Shown one piece after another: positions 34,792 through 46,273 of a stretch of DNA of 64,000 bases. The stretch covers positions 73,478,110 to 73,542,109 of the forward strand of contig OZ024829.1 of NCBI GenBank assembly GCA_964016985.1, in the 5' to 3' direction. Position 1 is the first letter of the stretch; every line of letters starts with the position of its first letter. The position numbers and the translations under genes were made by a program. The notes beneath the pieces are model-generated. The model had not been told where the DNA came from, did not search any database, and saw only the letters and a program-made list of their open reading frames with translations. The stretch is from Anodontia alba. Its lineage: Eukaryota; Mollusca; Bivalvia; Lucinida; Lucinidae.

Positions 34792-35012
34792 TAGCTTAAT
34801 ATCAGGCACATCCCTGCAGTTGGTGCTTTCACCTTTTGCCAGCCTAATGTCAGGCATGTCTTTGCAGTTGGTGCTTTCATCTTTTGCCAACCCAAGATCA
34901 GACACATCTCTGCAATTGGTGCTGTCATCTTTTGCCAGCTCATTATTAGACTCATCCCCGCAATCAGTACTTTCATCTTTTGCCAGTCTCAAACTAGCAA
35001 CATCCCTGCAGT
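34792..35012. repeat. 48-bp satellite D, final block
   Basis: Increasingly diverged monomers up to 'cctgcagttgac', where the next repeat family begins. Confidence 0.8.
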
Positions 35013-35368
35013 TGACAAGGAAACTTGGCAAATTCTGTTCAAATAGATTGTCATTTTAAAGAGAAATTCTTCCTGCACAGTCATTAGAACTGTAATAATA
35101 TTTGCTTTTTCCTGTCTTTGTATTGGAAGGGATGGGATTTAGGATTTGACTCTGTGGCCTGTGCAGCTTGCCCAGGAAACCTGACAACTTGGTTCTTAAA
35201 GCTATTTTATCACTTGAATTGGGAAACTCAGTTTATCTGCAAATATATATATATATATCTTTTCTGGATGGGAGTTATAGGATGGGGATGTAGAGGTAGG
35301 TGTGTGTGTGAGGGGGGGGGGGGGGGAGGGGACAAGAAACTGTGGTCTGGACAGCTTACCCCACCATA
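35013..35368 (+). repeat. ~155-bp repeat F, block 1
   Basis: The units carry 'aacttggcaaattctgttca', 'cattagaactgtaataat' and 'tttctggatggga'. The block ends with a (TG)n and G-run (35312-35326) and joins a5 at about 35369. Further F units lie at 38530-39345, 39540-39700 and 41610-41740. Confidence 0.6.
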
Positions 35369-38300
35369 AACCCAGGGGCCAAATTTCTTCAAACTTCATG
35401 TGGAGCTTTGTGTTAAAGAGGAATTGAAAATGGTCACGGCTCATAAATCAAGATGGCCACCATGCCCATATATAGCTGCCATAGACTTATAATGGGAAAA
35501 ACTTCAAATATCTTCTTCTCTGAAGCCTTAAGGCCCAGAGCTTAGATACTTAGTATATAGCAATATCAAGTGGTCACCTACATAAATCCTGCCAGGAGTC
35601 ATGCCCCTGGGGACCAAATTGGCCATGCCCTGGCACTCATTAGTTCCCAAAGACTTATAATGGGAAAAACTTAAAAAAAAAACTTCTTCTCTGAAACCAT
35701 AAGGCCCAGAGCCTAGATATTTAGTATGTAGCAACGTTAAGTGGTCACCTACATAAATCCTGCCAACCATGTCCTAGGGTCCAAATTGGTCATGCCCCGG
35801 GCTCATTAGCTCCCATAGACTTATAATGGAAAAAACAACTTCAAAAATCTTCTCTGAAACCATAATGCCAAGGGCTTAGATATTTAGTATGTAGATATTT
35901 AGTATGTAGCAATGTTAAGTGGTCACCTACATAAATCCTGCCAATCATGCCCCTGGGGTCCAAATTGGCCATGCTCCGGGGCTCATTAACTCCCATAGAC
36001 TTATAATGGGAAAAACTTAAAAAATCTTCTTCTCTGAAACCATAAGGCCCAGAGCTTAGATATTTAGTATGTAGCAACATTTAGTGGTCTCCTACATAAA
36101 TCCTGCCAATCATACCGCTGGGGTCCAAATGCACAGGGGCTCATTATCTCCCATAGACTTATAATGGGAAAATTTCCAAAAATCTTCTCTGAAGTCATAA
36201 GGCCCAGAGCTCAGATGTTTAGTAAGTAGCAACGTTAAATGGTCACCTACATGAATCCTGCCAACCATGCCCCTAGGGTCCAAATTGGCCACACCGCGGG
36301 GCTCATTAGCTCCCATAGACTTATAATAGAAAAAAAAAACTTCAAAACTTTTCTTCTCAGAAACCATAAGGCCCAGGGCTTAGATATTTAGTATGTAGCA
36401 ATGTTAAGTGGTCACCTTCATAAATCCTGCCAATCATGCCCCTGGGTTCCAAATTGGCCACGTCCTGGGACTCATTAGCTCCCAAAGACTTATAATGGGA
36501 AAAAACTTAAAAAATCTCTTTCTCTGAAACCATTAGGCCCAGAGCTTAGATATTTAGTATGTAGCAACGCTAAGTGGTCACCTGCATAAATCCTGCTAAC
36601 CATGCCCCTAGGGTCCAAATTGGCCATGCCCCGGGGCTCATTAGCTCCCATAGACTTATAATGGAAAAAAAAAACTTCAAAAATCTTCTTACCTGAAACC
36701 ATAAGACCCAGAGCTTAGATATTTAGTATGTAGCAACATTAAATGGTCACCTATAAAAATCCTGCCAACCATGCCCCTAAGGTCCAAATTGGCCATGTCA
36801 CGGGGCTCATTAGCTCCCATAGACTTATAATGGGAAAACTTCGGAAAATCTTCTCTGAAGCTATAAGGCCCAGAGCTTAAATTTTTAATATGTAGCCATG
36901 TTAAGTGGTCACCTATATAAATCCTGCCAACAATGCCCCTAAGGTCCAAACTGGCCATGCCCAGGGGCTCAATAGTTCACATAGACTTAATCTTCTCCTC
37001 TGAAACCATTAGGCCCAGAGGTTAGATATTTAGTATGTAGCAACATTAAGTGGTCTCCTACATAAATCCTGCCAATGATGCACCTTTGGTCCAAATTGGC
37101 CATGCCCCGATGCTCATTTTCTCCCATGGACTTATGATGGGAAAAACTTCGGAAAATCTTCTTCTCTGAAGCTATAAGGCCCAGAGCTTAGATTTTTAAT
37201 ATATAGCAATGTTAAGTGGTCACCTATATAAATCCTGCCAACAATGCTCCTAAGGTCCAAACTGGCCATGCTCAATAGCTCACATAGACTTATAATGGAA
37301 ATTAACTTCAAAAATCTTCTTGAAACCATAAAACCCAGAGCTTAGATATTTAGTATGTAGCAACGTAAAATAGTCACCTACATAAATCCCACCAACTATG
37401 CCCCTAGGGTCCAAATTGGCCATGCACCGGGGCTCATTCGCTCCCATAGACTTATAATGGGAAAAACTTCAAAAAATCTTCTTCTCTGAAGCCATAAGGC
37501 CCAGAGCTTAGATATATAGCATGTAGCAACATTAAGTGGTCTCCTGCATAAATCCTGCCAATCATGCCTCTGGGGTTCAAATAGCCACACCCAGATGCTC
37601 ATTATCTCCCATAGACTTATGATGGGAAAAACTTCAAAAATCTTCTTTTCTAAAGCCATAAGGCCCAGAGCTTAGATATTTAGTATGTAGCAACATTAAG
37701 TGGTCCCCTACATAAATCCTGCCGATCAAGACCCTGGGGTCCAAACCAGTCACACCCCAGGGGGTCATTTGTTTACTTAGCACTCTATAGCTAAAGAACC
37801 TTCAAAAATCTTCTTCTCTGAAAAGATGAGGCCCAGAGGTAAGATATTCAGTATGTAGCTATATTTAGTGGTTTCCTACACAAATCCTGTCAGTCATGCC
37901 CCCAGGGTCCAAATTGGCCATGTCCCAGGGCTCATTAGCTCCCATAGACTTATAAAGGGAAAAGCAGTCATTCTCCACCCCTTCAGTTCATAAAGACCTA
38001 ATATCTCGGAAATTGTTCAGATCCCAACCCCTAAACCATATATATTCTTGTTCCATATGATAAGACACATCCACTGACACCAATCTGTGGTCTCCTGACA
38101 CTATGCCCCACCCCCTCCAGTTCATGCAAGGCTTAATATCTCAGAAACTGCTCAGAACTCCACCACTAAACCATATATAATGTTGTTCCTTATGATAAGA
38201 TGCATTCAGTTACACAGACTTTATGCTCCCCAGACTTTATGCTCCCTGGGGATATGCTCCACCCCTTTCACTTCATAAAAGGCTTTATATCTGAGAAACC

Positions 38301-38520
38301 GTTCAGATCCCCACCCCTAAACCATATATATTTTTGTTCTTTATGGTAAGGCCCATCCAGTTGAAAAAGGGAGATATTAGTAAGTTGAATTACCTTGGTG
38401 GGTAGCATAAATTATCAGGGGCAATTAAAGGGTTCCATTAGCATGTTTAGTAGTCAAGTCTGTGAGTTGTTAAAACTTAAGTTTCTCAGGTGAGTGGTTT
38501 AGGCTCATTGAGCCTCTTGT
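35369..38520 (+). mobile_element. Helentron-like element a5 with ~165-bp array, 5'-truncated
   Basis: It begins inside the element ('ggccaaatttcttcaaactt'). It has about 15 monomers of the a1 type ('ctcccatagacttataatgg', 'cataaggcccagagctta'), then three ~130-bp units at 37975-38370 ('taaaccatatatattcttgt'). It ends TCAGGTGAG (38486 on), hairpin AGGCTC-ATT-GAGCCT (38501-38515) and CTTGTT. The minus-strand open frames are repeat translations. Confidence 0.7.
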
Positions 38521-38529
38521 TATTTTTAT

Positions 38530-39345
38530 CTGGATGAAAAGGGAGATACCATGGCATGGGCAGTTTGCCCCCATGGGTGAAAATATGATGGCCTGGCCAT
38601 CTTGCCCCCCACACCCACCCCTCTCCTTTAACACACACACTAAAAAACCTGACAGAACCAGGTCAAAAAAAATTATATCTCTTCAAATAGAAACAATAGA
38701 AACAGTGGAAAATTCATGTTTCATGCAAATATATACTGTATGGGATGGGTTAGGGCCAAGATACTGTGGACTGGACAACTTGGCCCCTGTAAATGAATAT
38801 AGTGTGGCCCAGATGAATGAATATAGTGTGGCTTGGGTAGCTTATCCCCCACCCCAGAAAATCTTGCAAATTTAGCTGTCATTAAAACCGGAATAATATC
38901 TGTGTTTAGCAATATATTGGTATGGAAATGAAGTGGGTGGCAAGAAAACCTTGCAAACTCTGTTCAGAAAGAAATTTTATCATTTCAAATCGAAATACCT
39001 ATTACACTGATTAAAACTGGAATAATATCTGCATTACACTATATTCCTCTGTTTGGAAATGGGATGGGTGGCAAGATTCTATGGCCTGGGCACTCCAGAA
39101 AACCTGGCAAACTCCATTCAAAAAGATGTTTTAACATTTTTAATAGAAATTCCCTTTGAACAGTCATAAGAATGGTGATAATCACTGTGCTTACCTATCT
39201 TTCTCTGGATGGGAATGGTAGGGACAAGAAAGTGTTTCCTGGGCAGCTTGCTCTCACCTCTGAAAACCATGCAGACTCGGTTCAAAATGATACTAGAACA
39301 CTTTAAATAGAGATTCCCATAAAATAATAATCAGAATTGGTCCTC
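38530..39345 (+). repeat. ~155-bp repeat F, block 2
   Basis: At least four units with 'gcaaactctgttcagaaaga', 'attaaaactggaataatatc' and 'gggatgggtggcaag'. No element ends recognised. An inverted copy of the 821-955 repeat follows at 39355-39535. Confidence 0.6.
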
Positions 39346-39354
39346 ATGAAGGTC

Positions 39355-39535
39355 ACAGAGGGTCTCTTCTGAAGAGGGTTCTGCCCTAAAAGGAAAAACA
39401 ATTGCTCCCAGAGGAAGCATTTTCTTTCATCTTTAAGTGGAGTCCTTTTCAGAAGGGGTTTGGTTTGAGGAAACCAAACAGAAAGTCACAAAGATATCTC
39501 CCTTGTCAGAAATGGTGAAAAATCTGGCATCTGTA
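39355..39535 (-). repeat. Dispersed repeat, copy 2 (inverse of 821-955)
   Basis: The reverse complement contains 'acaagggagatatctttgtg', 'tgtttggtttcct' and 'ccccttctgaaaagg', the same order as at 821-955. Confidence 0.5.
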
Positions 39536-39833
39536 TCCAGTTCCATTAAATAAAATTTTGCTGGAGGGGAGGGATGTAAGTGTCAAGAAACTGTATCCTG
39601 AGAGCTTTCCTTCCACCATAGAAAACCTAGGGGATATTTTTCTCTTGAAAAAGACATTCAGGCTAGACAATCATTAGAATTGTCATAATTCAGCCACTCT
39701 CTTTATACAGACACTTGCTGTAATGACAAATTTTTTTTATAATGATAATTTGACTGGCACAAAACCTTCACTCAGGAGGTGACATTTAATCAGAAACTTG
39801 CAAGACCATCATATTCAATACCTCAAGAAACTT

Positions 39834-39893
39834 ATGTTTTAGGTATTTTCTAGAATTGTCTCAGTGAGGCAGTTCTAACAAATATCCAAAACA
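39834..39893. repeat. Diverged palindromic MITE-like hairpin
   Basis: The arms 'atgttttaggtattttctag' and 'ctaacaaatatccaaaacat' are imperfect complements around CTCA-G-TGAG (39860-39868). The sequence is a degenerate relative of the long palindrome at 42950-43065. Confidence 0.45.
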
Positions 39894-39936
39894 TAATTAT
39901 GTTCTGTGAGAAAAGAATAAAACAAGGCCTTTCTTA

Positions 39937-41547
39937 CATATCCAGGGATTATTCTGGCCCAAGATTTTTGTGAGAGAAAAAATTCCATTTGGACAAAAAC
40001 AGTGAGAGATTTTCAAATTCAGTGAGATTTTTTTTTCGCTCGCTCGGACAAACTGAGTGAGATTTTTTTTTTTTTTTTTTTTTTTTTTTGTAAAGGCCAG
40101 ATTTTGTATCAGAATTGTATATATAAGTATTATTATTGCTTATTTTGTAATGTACTCTAAATCAGGTTAATAAAATTTTTATATATAGGGTGTTTGATTA
40201 TTTTAAGTATCATTATTTTCATGTTTACTACAAGTGTTTATATATAAATTTGAACTTTCTGGAAAATCATGTTTAAATAACAAGTTGTTTATATTCTTTT
40301 TAGAATTTCCAAATGGAATAGTCTAGATTAAGCTATTTTTGGCATGTCACAGAACATTTAAATTTTTCTTGACAAATACTGGAAAATAAGTGATGCCTCT
40401 AGTACTCTATTTTTTCTTTAGAATGTTCTTTGATATTATATAAGGAGAGAAGATTTTCATATGAGCATCTTTGTACACTTTCATTTTTTATTGGATTACT
40501 TCAATGTTTCATTAATTCTAGAATTAAACTCTAATTCAGGGACTTTAAATTGTGGGATCAGAAACTGCAATTCAAAGGATTTGTTTCAGAAATTCTTCAG
40601 GAATTATTTCTCTGGGATTTTGTGACATTATCCAATGATTTTGTTTACCTGGGAGTTCCAATTCATATACTCATAATTTTTCTCTAGGACTCACAAATTT
40701 TATAAAAGTGAGTCCCTGAACTCACAAAAAAACAGTATATATCTGCTCTAAAATATATTATAGATTCATGATTTTCTCACAGGACTTATGGAATTTCAAT
40801 TGAGACTGAATAGAATCAAACTGTAAATAAATCACTGATTATCTTGAAAGGTACCGTTTACATTTATTTTTCTGTCTTGCACATTTTCTTATTTTTTGTT
40901 ATCAACTAATACTGTAAATAATTTTAAAGCTTGTTGCTGGTTTCACTTTCATTTCTTACTCGTTACGCCTGGCTCGTAATAAAATGCAAACGGCTGAATA
41001 AGGGCTTCATGGGCTTGTTATTCATCAAGCTCAGCTCGGTCTTGTGTTTGATCCGAGATCGTCATCCGAATCAGGGGAGGAGAGCGTGGCCGCTTCTGTC
41101 GAGCTGGGTTGTGCTCGAACAAGATACTTTAACATGTTGCCATCCCGACTGGACGGCTTCGGGTCGGATAATTTTCTTTCTTTTTTTTTCCGAGTCGGCG
41201 GACATGTTTTTGCTGACTCGAGGTAGCGATCAAATAAACGCTTACTTAAACCAGAGACCGACAATGAGTTTTTACGATAAAGCTTTTCAATGATACAGAT
41301 TAATGAATGGTTACCTGCGTTCGTATGTGTAATGAATTTTGGCGCCACAATAATTCAGAAACCGGTCAAACAGAACAGTCCGATAGTCTCGAAATGAACC
41401 GCATGTGCAAAATAGGAACTTAACGGCGCGAAATGAGAAAAATTCAGCGTGCGATTTTTTTTCTCACTGCTGGAATTTTGATGCGATTTCTTGCAAAAAA
41501 ATGCGAGAATATCGCGAAATCGCGCCAGAAAATGATCCCTGCATATC
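39937..41547. mobile_element. hAT-like non-autonomous element 1 (1.6 kb)
   Basis: The tips are CAGGGATTATTCTGG (39943 on) and, inverted, CAGGGATCATTTTCTGG (ending 41541). CATATC flanks both (39937-39942 and 41542-41547). 'gtgagattt' words cluster at the left end and 'tgcgattt' words at the right end. A GC-richer core lies at 40930-41300. CAG...CTG ends fit hAT. A 6-bp rather than 8-bp duplication would place it with hAT lineages that make shorter duplications. No transposase core was found. Confidence 0.55.
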
Positions 41548-41559
41548 AGTCTGCTCATT

Positions 41560-42350
41560 AAGGATTCTTTACAACAGCAAATTCATTTTAATGGCAACAT
41601 CTTTGGGAATAAATGGTGTCATTGTAACGAGGGCTCACTGTATCTTCCCTTACCTATGGGTGGGGCAATACTCTGTGGCCTGGATGGCTTGTTTTGCCTA
41701 CAAAATGACACATAATAAAATTTCAGCAAAATGTATTATTTTTATTGCATTTTAGTGGCATCTTTATTGTCATGAAAACAAGTTTTCCAACTGCATTGTA
41801 ATCTGACCCCACAGTTTGGTAAAACTGCTGTTATGCTATTGAAATGCATGGGAATGTTTGTATAATATACTGAAGCCACCTGCCCCCCCCCCCCCCCCAC
41901 CCCCACGCCAACCCCCTCCCCCTCCTCTACTCCAACCCTAACCATACCTTACCTAATCCTTTTTCAGACATTTGTATATGCATATTTTACACAATATATG
42001 TAAGCGGCTACCTGAGGAAGGTTGGAAAATGTTACCCTAGAGACCAGAAAACTATTTTTTCTATCTCACTGTTGCTATTTAAGTAAGAAAAGAACTGCAG
42101 TTGTTTTAATTTGAATTTGCCTGAATTGTTCTGTCCTGGCATATTAATTTGTTTACATGTTACTGTTAATCTATCCATATATTTGGTCATCTCCAGTTTT
42201 TTTGGAAGAAATGCAGCTTGTAGCCTAGATAGCCAGATTTAGTAATGTGAATTTGGAAGGCATCATTTGGGTAATGAGTAGACAGGATTTCTCTGTGGCT
42301 TTCCAATGTAATACAGTGATGCTGTTTCAATATGTGTCATGCTAATAACA
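41560..42350. other. Repeat F fragment, C-run and unrecognised DNA
   Basis: An F unit is visible around 41610-41740. A C-run (41883-41898) and C-rich stretch follow. The remainder shows nothing recognisable. Confidence 0.45.
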
Positions 42351-42352
42351 GG

Positions 42353-42901
42353 TTAAAGGGGAATGCAACCCTGATATAAAATACATTTTACAACAAAGAG
42401 CTTAACTAACCGTTAAAATCGATACAAATTTGATCAAAATTGGTCAAGAAATAACAAAGTTATTATTGTTTGAAGGATTTAACATGGCCAACATTGGTGC
42501 CGCCATTTTGAATATTTAATGAGATTTCAAGAATTTTTAAACTTTAAAATTTTTGTTTTATTTTTATAACCAAAGCATTTGATTTTAGACAATAGGCTGC
42601 ATACCATTTTAGGAAAACATGATCAGAAACATTAAGACAAAATATCCATGTATATCCTGTTTATTTTAATTATGCATATTTAATTAGGGCTGTGTGATGT
42701 CATAAAGCCTAAAAATGGTGTCCATCACAGTCAGTTTTCAAATATTTAGACTCCAATAACTTTCTTCTTTGCTGGTCGATTTTGATCAAACTTGTATCAA
42801 AGTTTTCAGATTGGAAAGTTCTATGCTGTTAGACAAACTTTCATTCTATAATGCCTTTCCCTTCATCACGAAAACATACCTATATAATTTTGATCCCTTA
42901 A
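42353..42901. mobile_element. Fold-back MITE with long diverged TIRs
   Basis: 'cgatacaaatttgatcaaaa' at about 42419 is inverted at about 42776 ('ttttgatcaaacttgtatca'). The outer part 'aaaggggaatgcaa' is inverted as 'atgcctttccctt'. TTAA occurs at both outer limits (42353-42356 and 42898-42901), which fits a TTAA-targeting family. The centre includes 'gccgccattttgaa'. Confidence 0.5.
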
Positions 42902-42949
42902 ACCCCACTTTTATATACTAAAACTGGGGTTTACAGGGGTATACATTGT

Positions 42950-43065
42950 TTTTCTTATTTCTGCTCAAAAACATAGATTGTGGATACTCGTTAGAACTGC
43001 CTTGCCAAGGCGGTTCTAATGAGTATCCTTAATCTATGTTTTGAGCAGAAATATGAACAATATCA
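42950..43065. repeat. Near-perfect long palindrome (about 54-bp arms, 3-nt loop)
   Basis: The left arm 'atttctgctcaaaaacatag' ... 'gaactgcctt' is complemented by 'aaggcggttc' ... 'ctatgttttgagcagaaat'. The loop is GCC at 43004-43006. Few mismatches are present. It could be a palindromic MITE or give a long RNA hairpin if transcribed with the intron. Confidence 0.75.
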
Positions 43066-43510
43066 GAGTTTTTATCTGAAAATTTTCAGTTTTTGGAGAT
43101 GAAATTTTCCGTATATTTGAATAGGAGCGTTTTCATATTGTTAAATGTACCATAAAAATCCACTTGTAAGGTGATTTATTTGTAAGATGGGGCTGTTTTT
43201 GGACCCTTCCAAGGCAGAATTTTGCTTTTAATTAAACATAAGACGGGCTAAAAGATTGCTGAACCCTTGGAGACATTCCCTGCCACTCAGAAATTCCCAA
43301 AGTACATCAAGACATCAGTGATGATTAATCAGTTTTGCAAGTGAATTTTTCACAGATGGGCAATTAAAAACATTCAGCTCCACTTATATGCATGCATAAA
43401 CATCATCCTTTTCTGGTGTTTGCAAATCCAGCAAAATACCTCCCTCTCTACAGGTATTTGTAAGTTTTTTTCCAGCTCATGGCTATTGTTTATTTGTTGT
43501 TGGTGCCTTT
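43066..43510. other. Unrecognised intronic DNA
   Basis: No array, element end or coding signal seen. Confidence 0.45.
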
Positions 43511-44187
43511 TTGTGCCTGCCTAGCATGGCAGACACATAGGGATCATGTTGTCCGTCTGCGTCGGCGGCGACATTATCTGGCGTCATCGTTGGCATCGGC
43601 GACACACTTTTCGTTTCTGTTCAATAACTTTTGAAGGAATATATTGATTTCACTCAAATTTTGTAGAACTGTATATCACTTTAAAATACAGGTCAAGTTA
43701 GATATTGGTAATCATCCGCCAAATTTTGGCTGAGTTATGGCCCTTTTTCGACTTAGTTTTTGTTGTTCGTTTCTGCTCAATAACTTTTGAAGGAATGCAT
43801 TGATTTCATTCAAACTTTGCAGAACTTTATATCACTGTAAAATACAGGTCAAGATTTATATTGGTAATCATTCACCAAATTTTGGCCGAGTTATGGCCCT
43901 TTTTCGACTTAGTTTTTGTTGGTTTGTTGATATTGGTTTCCGATCAATAACTTTTGCAGGGATGCATTGATTTTATTGAAAGTTTGCAGAAGGATATATT
44001 ATTGTAAAATACAGGTCAAGTTCGATATTGGTAATCATCTGCAAAATTTTGGGAAAGTTATGGCTCTTTTTCTACTTAGTCACCTTTAGGGATAGGAGCC
44101 ATTATAAGGACCAGTGTTTTTTTCCTTTTTCATATCAAATGGTTGGCCCTTTTAGCAGGTGACACATCCAATTCTCGGAATTCTAGT
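43511..44187 (+). mobile_element. Helentron-like element c with ~162-bp monomers
   Basis: It begins GTGCCTGCCTAGCATGGCAG, then 'gtccgtctgcgtcgg'. It has three monomers of about 162 bp ('caataacttttgaaggaat', 'aaaatacaggtcaag', 'gagttatggccctttttc'). It ends GCAGGTGACACA, hairpin AATTC-TCG-GAATT (44170-44182) and CTAGTTT. The layout matches elements a and b although the sequence is unrelated. Confidence 0.6.
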
Positions 44188-45036
44188 TTGTTTTTTTTAT
44201 ATATAGGAGTTAACTCTAACAGCCTGAGAGGACACTATTAACCTCACCAACAAAAGTTCCTTGCCACTTAAGCAACTGATCAAAACAGTGCCTGACTCAT
44301 CCTCACAGTTAAGTGAGGATCTATGTAATTTGTAAAACTGATTCTGCAGCATCTAAAAACTAATTGGAATTCCAATATTTTTAAGTGCAGGCTGATCAGG
44401 GTCATTGTATTTTGGACAGGCGATAAGGTACAATTTTCCTTGTCACTACGGCATCTGTTCTTTATTATTGATTGCTTATGTAAAGGTTAAGCAAACAGGT
44501 GTCAAAACCTGGGATTAAATTACTTCCTGTCATGAATCCAGTCCACTTATATCAAAGTACTGACATAGACTGATCCATCTGATTACCTATCTGTTAGATG
44601 GACCTATTTATTAGGTGGTTATTAAGTATTTAAACCAAGAAAGGTACCTTGCTGATTATAAGAATAGCCAAAAATAGACTAGGGTGTCTCATCTGCTTAT
44701 TGCGATCAGGATTTACACAGTTTGCTTGACAGAGTTTGCAGAGCCTAGAAACAGCACGCCTTTTCAAACATGTTTATGTGCAGACTGGTCTAGGTCATGG
44801 TATCTTACCCAAGTGGTAAGTTACTATTTTGCTGGACATGAGTCTACCTGTTAGTTATTCCCATGCTGAATCATATTGACACTCTTACAATAATTGTTGC
44901 AACCAGTAAAAAAAAGTACCATATCACAAATGCAAAAGTTGCAGACCCAGATTAGTTTGTGCATCTGTGTGGTCTGATAAGGGTCTATTTTATTTGTTAC
45001 AGACGTTACAAGGCAGGACATTCTTTAAAAACAATA
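44188..45036. other. Unrecognised intronic DNA
   Basis: No coding or repeat structure was identified. Confidence 0.45.
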
Positions 45037-45229
45037 TTAACCCTTGTCCTGCTGAATAAATTAAGATGCCATGCCCACTTCTAATTTTCAGCCAATCAGA
45101 TTACTTGATCTGTATTTTTGCTATAAATTCACATACTTAATGGCAAACAGTGCAGATTCAGATCAGTTGGCTTCTGAAGAACTGTTTGCAAAGTCAGGGT
45201 ATATCCGGGTTCAGCAGGACAAGGGTTAA
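45037..45229. mobile_element. 185-bp MITE with perfect 16-bp TIRs and TTAA target
   Basis: CCCTTGTCCTGCTGAA (45041-45056) is exactly inverted as TTCAGCAGGACAAGGG (45210-45225). TTAA flanks both ends. The TTAA duplication points to the piggyBac or Kolobok groups. The interior contains CCAATCAG and a TATAAAT-like word but no gene. Confidence 0.85.
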
Positions 45230-46273
45230 CAGTTTTTGTTCTTAGTAGCCTGTGCAGCCGATCAGGTCGTGAGTAATTCGTATGAACAAAATACGATCAG
45301 TTTTTTCTTCACAGTTCAAATTTCTAGTTACACCAGTTTATTTCAAAGGGATGATAAAAGTTGTTGATTTGTTTATTGCCTTAATTGTTTATTCACAAGT
45401 CAGTCATATGGCCACTCTGTGAATATGCCTCAGGTGAGTATCTGTGAAATCAATATAGTTAAATCCATTTCTTTCATCTAACTTTCTTACCGGTTTTACC
45501 TAATGAATCAATCCAAAAAGTTTATGTAATTATTACTGGTGTTAGGAAAAAATTATTTGTTAGGAAAAAAAGTCTTTTCAATACACATTTATGTTTTAGA
45601 ATTGAATTTTAGGGGATGGATAAAACATTTTAGAACTACTTTTTAACTTCCTTTTGTGATTTTAATGAGTCTGGATTAGTAAATTTCTATCAAGGGAACA
45701 GAGGAGGTTTCTAAAGTAAACATCAGTAAAGCTTTCTACCAGCATCGATGATCAGCATTTTCCATGATCATGTGATGCCACTGGACTCTGCGGAAAATAT
45801 GAATATGCCCAAAGACCTTGTTTATTAGATGGGTCTGATTTTTTTTAATCATTTTTACGTAAACAAATCTCCATCTTATAACCAAATTAATATGGTGGTG
45901 ACAGTCCTTTATTTGATGACAGAACAAATTTGCATGAACTTTTGTTTCAGACTTTATTTTCTGTCAGTAGCAAAGACTACATGCTGAGTTGTCCTGCTAA
46001 GTCTGTATTAACTTATTTGTTCAAGACAGTGACATCAATCCATGAAATATGACTGCTTAATACTTAGGATACTGGGTAAAAAAATCAGCAGACAGCACTT
46101 TGAAATACTTTGTCATTTTTTCCAGAAAATAGACCTGAAATGTCCCTATCTTTGGGAGAAAGTAACAAAAATATTACCAGTTAGTCATCTGCTGCATCAT
46201 TTTATCACCAAACCATAGTACTGGTCAGGAGGGAGAAATGAGGTGTTTGAGTCAAGGGATAACTATGCTTATT
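45230..46273. other. Unrecognised intronic DNA
   Basis: The minus-strand frame at 45736-45927 has no recognisable domain. Nothing else noted. Confidence 0.45.

Noticed and set aside
35369..37980. Series of minus-strand frames of 60-90 residues with similar peptides (GRIYVGDHLTLLHTKYL)
   Set aside because: The similarity follows from the ~165-bp nucleotide array, and frames break at every monomer.
41031..41348. 105-residue minus-strand frame in the CpG-rich core of hAT-like element 1
   Set aside because: It might be the start of a transposase exon (basic, then acidic DSDDD), but no BED finger, DDE or dimerisation motif is visible, so no function is assigned.
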